DNA from: JBBQED01 sp038320345
GTDB taxonomy: Bacteria > Bacteroidota > Bacteroidia > AKYH767-A > OLB10
Assembly: GCA_038320345.1 (NCBI GenBank)
Contig: JBBQED010000003.1
Span: 62,001 to 126,000 of the forward strand
Length of the DNA: 64,000 bases
Direction of reading: 5' to 3'
This document shows positions 7,963 to 17,000 of the stretch, piece after piece. The notes beneath the pieces are model-generated. The model was not told the DNA's origin. It saw only the letters and a program-made list of their open reading frames with translations, and made no database searches. The translations under genes and the position numbers were made by a program. Each line of letters starts with the position of its first letter. The stretch's first letter is position 1.

Positions 7963-10179
7963 ATGAAGCTGAAACTTACAGCATTTATAGCTCTGCTCAT
8001 TAGCGGAAGCTATCAAACATCGGCACAAACTATTCTGAGGGATAGTACTAAGTCGGCAATCGAATTAAATGAAATCCAGATTACAGTAAATAAAGAAGAA
8101 GAAACTAAAAAGAGAGTAGCTCAAGAAATTGAAATTCTAGATCGAAAAGAAATTGAAAATTCACAAGCTCAATCTACCGCTGATTTGCTTTCTAAATCTG
8201 CAAATATATTTGTACAGAAGAGCCAACAAGGAGGAGGAAGTCCGGTTATGAGAGGATTTGAAGCCAGCAGAATACTATTAGTTATTGATGGTGTTCGAAT
8301 GAATAATTTAATTTACAGATCAGGACACCTGCAGAATATTGTCACCACCGACAACTCTATTCTTGATAGAGTTGAAGTTTTATTCGGGCCTTCGTCAACA
8401 ATTTATGGGAGTGATGCATTGGGAGGCGTAATCCATCTCCTTACCAGAAAACCGGAATTTTCGAAAGCAGATTCAACGTTATTGAAGGTAAATGCTTTTT
8501 CAAGATTCGGAACAGTGAATGACGAAGCAACAGGACATGTTGATTTCAACATCGGAAAGCGAAAATTTGCCTCCTTAACCTCAATTACGGTTTCCAATTT
8601 TAGTGATTTGCGAGGAGGTGAAAATCAAAATCCATTTTACAATGGTACTTATGGTGAACGACCTTACTATCCTGAAAGAATTAACGGGAAGGATTCTTTA
8701 GTTAAAAATGAGGATCGTTATCTTCAAGTTGAATCTGGATTTACGCAATATGATGTACTCCAAAAATTCGCCTACCAGCAAACTGATAACATCACTCATA
8801 GTTTAAATCTACAGTTCTCAAACTCAACAGACGTTCCTCGATACGATCGCTTAACAGATCCCAATGGAGCAGGCTTACGCTATGCTGAATTCTATTATGG
8901 GCCACAAACAAGGTTGATGGGGGCGTATGATTTCAACTTCTTTAATCCAAGTACTAAAATCCAAAACATTCACTTTGGAGTGAACTATCAACATGTTGAA
9001 GAAAGCCGTAATTCTCGGAGATTTGGTAGAGATAATTTAACACACCGAACTGAAAAAGTTGATGTGATAGGATTAAATGCTGATCTACATAAAACCAGTG
9101 GTGCACATACCTTCCGCATCGGTATTGATGCGCAGTTAAATACCTTAAAATCTACCGCTACAGAAGAAGATATTGTAACAGGTGAAAGTACGTCGCTGGA
9201 TACGAGGTATCCTGATGGAGATAATTCGATGAATAATGCGGCAGTATTTTTCTCACATACTTGGGAGATCAACAAGGAATTAATACTTACTGATGGAATT
9301 CGTTTGGGCTATACTTCACTCCACTCTACTTTTGAGGATAAATCATTCTATGATTTCCCCTATGATGAAGTGAGCCAAAACAATCTTGTATATTCAGGAA
9401 GTATAGGACTTATTCATTCACCATCCGATGATTGGAAATTATCATTCTTGATTTCCAGCGGATTCCGCACTCCTAACGTTGACGACTTATCGAAAGTTTT
9501 TGAATCATCCGCAGGCAATGTTATTGTACCCAATGAAGATCTTAAACCTGAGCAAACCATCACTACAGAAATTGGAATTACCCGAATCCTCAATGGGAAG
9601 ACTCGTTGGGAGAACACCTTGTACTATACACAATTCATCGATGCAATTGTAACTGAGAAATTTCAATTTAACGGATCAGATTCCATAATTTATGATGGAC
9701 AAACAAGTGCCGTAAATGCGAATCAGAATAAAGGTAAAGCCTATATCTATGGATTTTCATCTGAGATTAAAACTGTTATCAATGAACAATTTAATTTCTC
9801 ATTCATGATGAACTACACGTATGGCAGAATTAAAACTGACTCCAGCGATGCACCTCTCGATCATATAGCACCATTCCTTGGACGTATAGAACTTGGGTAT
9901 ACCAATAAAAAATTTGGAGCAGGATTTTATATTAACTACAATGGATGGAAAAAGTTGAAAGACTATAATGGCGGTGGAGAAGACAATCAACAGTATGCAA
10001 CAAGTGAAGGTATGCCAGCATGGCTAACAGCGAATTTAAGAACGTCTTATAAAATCAATAAGCATTTCACGGTACAAGCGGGAATAGAAAATATTTTTGA
10101 TACCCAGTATAGGGCTTTTGCAAGTGGAATAAATGGACCAGGTCGAAATTTATATGGAACCCTAAGATTTCATTATTGA
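7963..10179 (+). CDS. TonB-dependent outer-membrane receptor (heme/metal-type)
   Basis: A 738-residue receptor. The signal peptide ends near residue 22 (TSAQ). The plug domain spans about 55-165 with hallmark pieces: ADLLSKSANIFVQKSQQGG, SPVMRGFEASRILLVIDGVRMNN, DRVEVLFGPSSTIYGSDALGGVIHL. The rest is a 22-strand barrel ending in an aromatic residue (LYGTLRFHY), with the receptor motifs SGFRTPNVDDLSKVFE and GIENIFDTQYRAFASGINGPGRN. The plug resembles hemoglobin/heme and hydroxamate-type receptors rather than SusC, and no SusD partner, CarboxypepD-like N-extension or SusC box is present. The substrate is not defined by sequence; heme, siderophore or a metal are all possible. A strong terminator follows at 10199. 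Confidence 0.9.
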   Translation: MKLKLTAFIALLISGSYQTSAQTILRDSTKSAIELNEIQITVNKEEETKKRVAQEIEILDRKEIENSQAQSTADLLSKSANIFVQKSQQGGGSPVMRGFEASRILLVIDGVRMNNLIYRSGHLQNIVTTDNSILDRVEVLFGPSSTIYGSDALGGVIHLLTRKPEFSKADSTLLKVNAFSRFGTVNDEATGHVDFNIGKRKFASLTSITVSNFSDLRGGENQNPFYNGTYGERPYYPERINGKDSLVKNEDRYLQVESGFTQYDVLQKFAYQQTDNITHSLNLQFSNSTDVPRYDRLTDPNGAGLRYAEFYYGPQTRLMGAYDFNFFNPSTKIQNIHFGVNYQHVEESRNSRRFGRDNLTHRTEKVDVIGLNADLHKTSGAHTFRIGIDAQLNTLKSTATEEDIVTGESTSLDTRYPDGDNSMNNAAVFFSHTWEINKELILTDGIRLGYTSLHSTFEDKSFYDFPYDEVSQNNLVYSGSIGLIHSPSDDWKLSFLISSGFRTPNVDDLSKVFESSAGNVIVPNEDLKPEQTITTEIGITRILNGKTRWENTLYYTQFIDAIVTEKFQFNGSDSIIYDGQTSAVNANQNKGKAYIYGFSSEIKTVINEQFNFSFMMNYTYGRIKTDSSDAPLDHIAPFLGRIELGYTNKKFGAGFYINYNGWKKLKDYNGGGEDNQQYATSEGMPAWLTANLRTSYKINKHFTVQAGIENIFDTQYRAFASGINGPGRNLYGTLRFHY

Positions 10180-10198
10180 TAAAAACTGCATTCATTAG

Positions 10199-10233
10199 AA
10201 AAAAGAAGTGGCAATGATGCTACTTCTTTTTTT
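10199..10233 (+). terminator. Intrinsic terminator after the TonB receptor
   Basis: A 15-bp stem with one G-T wobble (arms 10199-10213 and 10218-10232), a four-base loop, and a run of T on the 3' arm and beyond. It begins 20 bases after the receptor stop codon. Confidence 0.85.
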
Positions 10234-10258
10234 GTCCTATCCAGTATTTATGAAGGAA

Positions 10259-10275
10259 ATTTAAGTCACTTAAAT
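10259..10275 (+). promoter_or_regulatory. 17-bp palindrome ATTTAAGT-C-ACTTAAAT
   Basis: Perfect 8-base inverted arms with one central base, located 45 bases before a TATCTTTG -7 box and 75 bases before the next start codon. Position and symmetry suggest a dimeric regulator site; its A/T content lowers the weight a little. I cannot name the regulator. Confidence 0.45.
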
Positions 10276-10319
10276 GCAATAAAATAGCTCAAAATTGTAG
10301 TATAATTCATTGTTTCTTA

Positions 10320-10327
10320 TATCTTTG
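10320..10327 (+). promoter_or_regulatory. Putative -7 element (TATCTTTG) of the propeller gene
   Basis: An exact match to the Bacteroidota TAnnTTTG consensus, 22 bases before the ATG at 10350. The nearest upstream TTG (10295-10297) is 22 bases away, slightly longer than the usual 19-21 spacing, so the -33 element is weak. Confidence 0.45.
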
Positions 10328-10349
10328 AACATCCAAGACAATATCAGCT

Positions 10350-13300
10350 ATGAAACCAATTTACAGCCTTTTGGCCCTGTGTATGTTATGCTCAAATCTA
10401 TCTGCTCAAGATTGGTTGAGAAATGTTCCAAAAGCGGCAGATGCCTATAAAGAGGATCGCCCAGCAAATTTCAAGGAGATTCAGCAAGCTTTTCATGAAT
10501 ATTGGAAAGGAAAAGAAATCAATGCGGAAGATGAAGGTGAAAATGCGGAGGAAGGAGGCTATCAGCAATTTGCTCGATGGGAATACCTTATGCACACGCG
10601 AACTGCACCTGATGGAAACTTCTTCGATCAGGATATTTTATGCAAAGAATATTACCGGTTAAAGGGTAATGATCATGCAAATGAGAAAGCACTTTCTTTA
10701 CCACAGTGGAATTATATTGGACAAAATCAGGTTCCTACAAACGGTGGCGGAACTGGTCGATTAAATGTGGTAAGAATAGATCCTAACAATACGAATATTA
10801 TGTATGTAGGTGCTGCTTGCGGTGGAGTATGGAAAAGTATCGACGCAGGAGTGAATTGGACAGCATGTGATGATCTATTACCTGCACTTTCTATAGCAGA
10901 TATTGCCATCAACCCCAATTATACCGACTCCATTTATGTGGCAACAGGTGATGGATATGGGTATGAAAATGGAAGTGATTTTTGGGGCGGAGTATATACG
11001 GGCGGAATTTTTGTATCAGGTGATGGCGGACTCACTTTTACTCCTACCGGTCTTTCATTCGTTCAGAATAACAAACAAATTGTTCAACGTATCCTCATCA
11101 ATCCGAACAACACTAAGATCATAATTGCCTGTACTCGTAATTTCATATACCAATCGGTGGATGCTGGTAATAGTTGGATACGTGTTCAGTCTGGACACTT
11201 TTTTGATCTTGAATTCAAACCTGGAGATCCACAAGTTATTTATGCTGCAGGACAAGGGAAGATTTTTAAATCAATAGATGGAGGAGCAACTTTCACTGCG
11301 GGAGCAACAACATTAGGTACTGGAAGAATCTCAGTAGCAGTAACTGATGCCAATCCATCAGTGGTATATGTGATGGCTGAGAGTGGGGAATTCTGGAAAT
11401 CTACAGATGATGGAGTCACTTACAATGGACGCACATCACCTACAGGCTTTACTACATTTTATGGCTATTATGATAATGTATTGGGTGTATCTCAGCAAGA
11501 TGAAGATCATGTACTCACGGGTGGAATTGATGTATTAGTATCAGGAGATGGCGGATTTACGTGGTCCACAGCAGCAAATAATAACGGAGCTTCTGACTAT
11601 GTACATGCTGATCAAAAAAATATTGAATTTGATAAAAATTCGGACAATATAATTTACGTGGTGAATGATGGTGGAATCTTTAAAACTATAAATGGTGGTT
11701 TCACTTGGACTGATTTAGGTGACAATATCCATATCAAACAATATTATAGTATTTCTACTTCTGTGAGTAATACTAATATATATTATGGTGGAGCGCAGGA
11801 TAATGGAACTGATCAAAATAATAATGGTACGTGGAGGCATGTTAACGGAGGTGATGGGATGGATTGTGCAGTGAGTCCTACAAATGGAAGCATTGCATTT
11901 GTATCCTACCAATACGGTGCGTTTCGTAAAACCACTAACAACGGAAATTCATTTATCAGTACAGGACCGGGTGGACAAACTGGAGCGTGGGTAACCCCAA
12001 TTGCTTTTGATCCGATAAACTCAAACAATGTATATATAGGATATCAAGACTTATACAAGTCAAATAATACGGGTACTACATGGCTTTCAATTTCATCCAA
12101 TGTTTTAGGAGGATCAGATATTGAATTATTAAGAATTTCGGCCGCCAATAGTAATTATATATATGCAGGTACAACCAATCAGTTAAAAAAATCAACGGAT
12201 GGTGGAATAACATTTACAGATATCACTAGCGGACTACCTATTTCAGCAGGTGCGATCATAGATGTAGCGATTAGTTCAGTAAATCCTGATCAAATATGGG
12301 TTTCAATTTCAGGATATGTTGCGAATCAAAAAGTATACAGCTCAACAGATGGAGGAATAACTTGGACGAATGTTTCCGGAGTGAATTTGCCGAATGTACC
12401 TGCAACTACAATTATTTACCAGCCAGGGTCTAACGACATGCTTTACCTCGGAACCGACTTAGGGATGTTTTATAAAGATAATTCTATGCCGGATTGGATG
12501 CCTTATAATAATGGACTCCCCAATGTCATGATCAGTGAACTAGAAATTGTTCCTGGACTCAATAAGCTAAGAGCAGCAACTTATGGAAGAGGATTCTGGG
12601 AAGTTGACCTCGCTCCATCTCCGTTTAGTGCATTAGATGCGGGAAGCATAGCCTTCCAATCTTTTCCAAAACAAACATGTAATCAGAATATCAATCCTGA
12701 TGTGATCATTAAAAACTTTGGAACCTCAACATTAACATCACTTACTTTAAATTATCAAATTGATAATGGAGTAACGCAAACTTTCCCATGGAGTGGAAGC
12801 ATTAATACTTTAACTACAACTACTATAACCTTACCTTCAATTTTCCTGAATGATGGTTTACATACAATTAAAGTATTTGTGAGTAGTCCGAATGGAAGTG
12901 CGGATCAGAATGCGATAAATGATACTATAGTTGCTGAAATTTTAGTATCTAGTCTATCCACTGCTGCACCAATCTTTGAAAATTTCGAAAATAATTTTCC
13001 ACCTGTAAATTTCAGAATCGAAGATTCCAATGGAATTCTCAGTCAGACTTCGGTAGCAGGAGGATTTGGTAGTTCTTCGAAATCTATGATTGCATCGTTC
13101 TTCACGGAGGCTAATGGAAGAGCCGAAATGATCAGTGATCCGATTGACATGACAATTTTATCATCACCAGCACAATTAACCTTTGATTTAGCCTATAAAA
13201 GATACAATCCTGCAATCCTAGATTCAGTAATTGTAAAAGCATCTGACGACTGTGGATTAACATGGAGTACACTTTATGCCAAATCAAAAACAACTTTATC

Positions 13301-13751
13301 AACCACTTCCGGATACAGCACTTCCAACTTTGTGCCTATAGCAACTGACTGGAGAAAAGAAATCGTTTCATTGACCCAGTATGCAGGAGTGAATCATTTA
13401 CTTCTTGACTTCGTATTTGTTACCGGTTATGGGAACAATGTTTATATCGATAATATCAATATTGACAATCTCACTGGCATAAAAGAAAATTTAGGTGGGC
13501 AAATGAGTATTTATCCTAACCCTACCAGCGATGAAATCAGAATACGACTTTCAGAAAACAAGTTAAGCAAATTAACGATTCAGTTATTAGATGTAACAGG
13601 TAAACTAGTTATCAGTAAAGAGTTTTCTGCATTAGGAAGCGATGACGAATTACTTATTCCAGTAAACCAAATTGCAGTTGGCTATTATAATCTAAGCATA
13701 CGCTCAGCTGAAAATGCAACCATAAATTATCCTGTAATTATAACTAGATAA
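10350..13751 (+). CDS. Large secreted Asp-box/VPS10-like propeller protein with T9SS type A sorting domain
   Basis: A 1133-residue paralogue of the 2741 protein. Order: signal peptide (1-19, ending LSAQ); a helical segment with FKEIQQAFHEYWKG and FARWEYLMHTR; a beta-propeller (about 115-750) with Asp boxes such as SIDAGVNW, SGDGGLTF, SVDAGNSW and STDGGITW; a CARDB/Ig-like domain (about 770-865, VIIKNFGTSTLTSLTLNYQI); a jelly-roll, MAM-like domain (about 875-1045); and a type A sorting domain (SIYPNPTSDEIRIRL, VGYYNLSIRSAE) of about 80 residues. It should be exported by the T9SS and attached to the cell surface. The N-terminal helical segment shared with the paralogue marks a subfamily. The ligand or activity is unknown, and sialidase function is not supported. 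Bounded by the terminators at 10199 and 13769. Confidence 0.87.
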   Translation: MKPIYSLLALCMLCSNLSAQDWLRNVPKAADAYKEDRPANFKEIQQAFHEYWKGKEINAEDEGENAEEGGYQQFARWEYLMHTRTAPDGNFFDQDILCKEYYRLKGNDHANEKALSLPQWNYIGQNQVPTNGGGTGRLNVVRIDPNNTNIMYVGAACGGVWKSIDAGVNWTACDDLLPALSIADIAINPNYTDSIYVATGDGYGYENGSDFWGGVYTGGIFVSGDGGLTFTPTGLSFVQNNKQIVQRILINPNNTKIIIACTRNFIYQSVDAGNSWIRVQSGHFFDLEFKPGDPQVIYAAGQGKIFKSIDGGATFTAGATTLGTGRISVAVTDANPSVVYVMAESGEFWKSTDDGVTYNGRTSPTGFTTFYGYYDNVLGVSQQDEDHVLTGGIDVLVSGDGGFTWSTAANNNGASDYVHADQKNIEFDKNSDNIIYVVNDGGIFKTINGGFTWTDLGDNIHIKQYYSISTSVSNTNIYYGGAQDNGTDQNNNGTWRHVNGGDGMDCAVSPTNGSIAFVSYQYGAFRKTTNNGNSFISTGPGGQTGAWVTPIAFDPINSNNVYIGYQDLYKSNNTGTTWLSISSNVLGGSDIELLRISAANSNYIYAGTTNQLKKSTDGGITFTDITSGLPISAGAIIDVAISSVNPDQIWVSISGYVANQKVYSSTDGGITWTNVSGVNLPNVPATTIIYQPGSNDMLYLGTDLGMFYKDNSMPDWMPYNNGLPNVMISELEIVPGLNKLRAATYGRGFWEVDLAPSPFSALDAGSIAFQSFPKQTCNQNINPDVIIKNFGTSTLTSLTLNYQIDNGVTQTFPWSGSINTLTTTTITLPSIFLNDGLHTIKVFVSSPNGSADQNAINDTIVAEILVSSLSTAAPIFENFENNFPPVNFRIEDSNGILSQTSVAGGFGSSSKSMIASFFTEANGRAEMISDPIDMTILSSPAQLTFDLAYKRYNPAILDSVIVKASDDCGLTWSTLYAKSKTTLSTTSGYSTSNFVPIATDWRKEIVSLTQYAGVNHLLLDFVFVTGYGNNVYIDNINIDNLTGIKENLGGQMSIYPNPTSDEIRIRLSENKLSKLTIQLLDVTGKLVISKEFSALGSDDELLIPVNQIAVGYYNLSIRSAENATINYPVIITR

Positions 13752-13768
13752 GGAATTAATAGAAATCT

Positions 13769-13815
13769 AATCGCCTCTTCGAGTTATGTAAATAGCTTTG
13801 AAGAGGCGATTTTTT
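13769..13815 (+). terminator. Intrinsic terminator after the second propeller gene
   Basis: Twelve-base left arm AATCGCCTCTTC and its near-complete complement GAAGAGGCGATT around a loop of about 20 bases, followed by TTTT. It starts 18 bases after the stop codon. The loop is long but the stem is strong. Confidence 0.8.
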
Positions 13816-13978
13816 ATGCACCATTACTGCATATCCCCTACTTGAATTAGTCAGCGAATTAATCCCATCAATATCATGTTCAAGCACTTTCAAAGCTTGC
13901 TTTTGGCCCTTTTACAAGTCTAAATAGCCCTTTGGGCAATTTTATTGATTGACAACTACCGGTTTTATAAGATTTTAA

Positions 13979-13991
13979 CCCTAAATTAGGG
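13979..13991 (+). promoter_or_regulatory. CCCTAA-A-TTAGGG palindrome before the giant adhesin
   Basis: Perfect 6-base arms with one central base, extended on the right to GGGGGA, located 20 bases before the ATG at 14011. A looser relative (CCCTAAAATAAGGGGGA) occurs at 47386 between paaD and paaG. It could be a regulator site or part of the 5' leader. Confidence 0.4.
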
Positions 13992-14010
13992 GGACAAAAC
14001 AAAAACCTCC

Positions 14011-17000
14011 ATGAGGAACTTTTACCGCACATTAGTATTATTTATTTTTTATTCTGTTTCTACACATGCTCACACCCCTCAAGGTAAGAGTTTGGAGTTC
14101 GTAGAAAACATTCGCCAATGGCATCCCAACGTATTATACAAGGCGGATATCAGAGGGGGAACATGGTTTCTTGAAAAAGATGGATTCTCTTATTCGCTTT
14201 ACAGTGAATCGGATTTGCATTGGACGCACGAGTATGAAATGAAATATTTTAAGGACTCTATGCTTCAAAGTAGGCAGCTTCCCATTCGTTGCCACTCATT
14301 AAAAGTGAAATTTAAAGGTGCGACTACTTCAGATTTAATTCCGGAAAATAAAAAAGAATGGTATTGCAATTATTTTTTAGGCAACGATCCTGACAGATGG
14401 GCATCCAATGTTGGAGTGTACGATGCGGTCACTTATAAAGAACTATATCCTGGAATTAATTTACATGCTTATTCTGATGAAGGATCTCCTAAATATGATT
14501 TTATAGTACAAGCTGGAGCAGATCCTTCCCAAATTCAAATAAACTATGAAGGCGGATTAACTACTTCGCTCAATGAAAATGGTTCTTTAGTAATTACCAC
14601 TTCCTTTACTGAATTTACAGAACTAAAACCTTATGCTTACCAAATCATCAACGGTACAAAAAAGAAAGTAGATTGTAATTTTGTACTTCATGGAACGGAT
14701 CTAAGTTTTCAAACCGGTAATTACAATTCCAATTATGATCTTATCATCGATCCTGTTGTTATTGCTTCTACATTTTCAGGATCCACTGCTACTACTTACG
14801 GACATAGTGCAGCTTATGATGAACTAGGTAATATAATAACAGGAGGGCGTTGTTTTGGTCCAGGGTATATCGTAACCCTAGGATCATTTGATATGTCTTA
14901 TAATGGTGGGGTTGATATTTCAATTTCTAAATTGAATCCTACAGGTACAGCAAGGATTTATTCTACTTATATCGGCGGTTCGCTTGATGAATATGTTCAT
15001 AGTATGTATTCACTTCCCAATGGAGATTTATTACTTTATGGCTCCTGCCAATCTTCTAATTATCCAACTACAGTGGGTTGTTACGACAATACTAATAATG
15101 GTAATTTTGATATTATAGTTACCAAATTAAATGCAGCAGGAAATACATTAATCGGTTCTACTTATATTGGAGGATCTAATTCAGATGGTCAAAACGTAAT
15201 CACCGAAAATTACGGCGATACGTTCAGAGGGGAAATTATTGCAGATTCCACAGGAGAAGTTTATGTTGCTACATTTAGTTCCTCTAACAATTTTCCAACT
15301 CCTGGCGGTATCGATCAATCTTCTAACGGAGGACAGGATGGAATTTTAATGCATCTCAATCCCACTTTAACAACACTTGTATGGAGTACTTATATTGGTG
15401 GTAGTAATGATGATGCAGCTTTTGGATTAAGACAAGACAAAGTTGGTTTTGGGATTTATGTAGCAGGTGCAACTAAGAGCACCAACTTCCCAACCATGCC
15501 TACAGCATTAAATCCTACTTTTATTGGAGGCGGGATGGATGGATTTGTAATGTATATTATTTCTAGCGGAGGATTTGCGTTAGCTTCTTCCTATATCGGT
15601 ACTAACTCAAAAGATGAAGCATGTTTTCTTGATGCAGATGACCAGAATAATGTGTATGTATATGGAGTAACGGATGGGATTATTCCAATCACTCCTGGTG
15701 CATATGGAAATCCGGGAGGACATCAGTTTATGATCAAGTTTCCCTTTTCACTGAACTCCATTCTAGTAAGTACCACATTTGGATTACCTTCAACGACTGT
15801 AGGAAGTTTTTCACCAACTGCCTTTCTGGTTGATGATTGTAAATATATATATATGTGCGGATGGGGGCAAATTGCGGGATTTGCAACTACTCCAAATGCC
15901 ATTCCTGGAAATTCCAATGGTAGTTTTTATGTCATAGTACTGGCACCTAATGCAGGTTCGCTCTCCTTCGCAACATTTTATGGCGCAGGTGGAGAACATG
16001 TTGATGGAGGCACGAGTAGGTTCGACAAACGAGGTATGATTTACGAGGGTGTATGTGCAGGTAATTCTGCATTTCCTGTGCTTCCCGGTTCTGTAGCAAC
16101 TACAAAATTATCTTCCTGGGACATTGCAGTTTTTAAGATAGATATTCAAGTTGCGGGGATTCATGCTGGGCTCACTGTGCCGACTGATAGCGGTTGTGTT
16201 CCATTCACTGCTAATTTTCAAAATGCAAGTTCTAGCCCGAATCCTAAAGACTATATCTGGGATTTTGGAGACAGCACTCCATTAGACACTAGTACTAATC
16301 CTATTCACACTTATACGTTGCCTGGAACTTATATTGTAAAACTAATTTCTATCGATTCGCTAGCCTGCAATACAAAAGACTCAGCTTATGCGGTGATTAC
16401 TGTTCTACCGATTCCTAATGATACTTTGCCTACTGATACATTACTTTGTCCTGGCAACACGATACTGCTTAATGCTTATAACGTAGGTTCAACCTATACT
16501 TGGTCAGATGCAAGTACATCGCAAACAATAACGATTGATACCGCAGGAGTTTTCTGGGTCGATATTAATAGGCTAGGTTGTATTTATAGAGATAGTATCA
16601 ATATTATTACTTTAAATACGATTGATCTTGGTCCAGACCAGACCAAGTGTGATTCGGCCGCAATCATACTTGATGCAGGAGTTGCAGGTGCTACTTATAC
16701 ATGGTCGAACGGTTCCTCTACTCAAACTATTTCGTTATCTGGAACAGCATCTACTGGTACATATTGGGTAGATGTTGGCGCATCGGGATGTGTACTTCGC
16801 GATTCTGTAGATATTACTTTTCTTCCTATCCCCCTGATCCAATTAGGCAGTGATACTACACTTTGTCCTGGTGATTCCTTAACGCTAAATGCAGGAAATA
16901 CAGGTGCAACTTACCTCTGGTCGAATACACAAACCAATCAGCAAACAACAATAAATCAAGCAGGAATATATTGGGTCGATGCATCCTTCGGCAACTGTAA

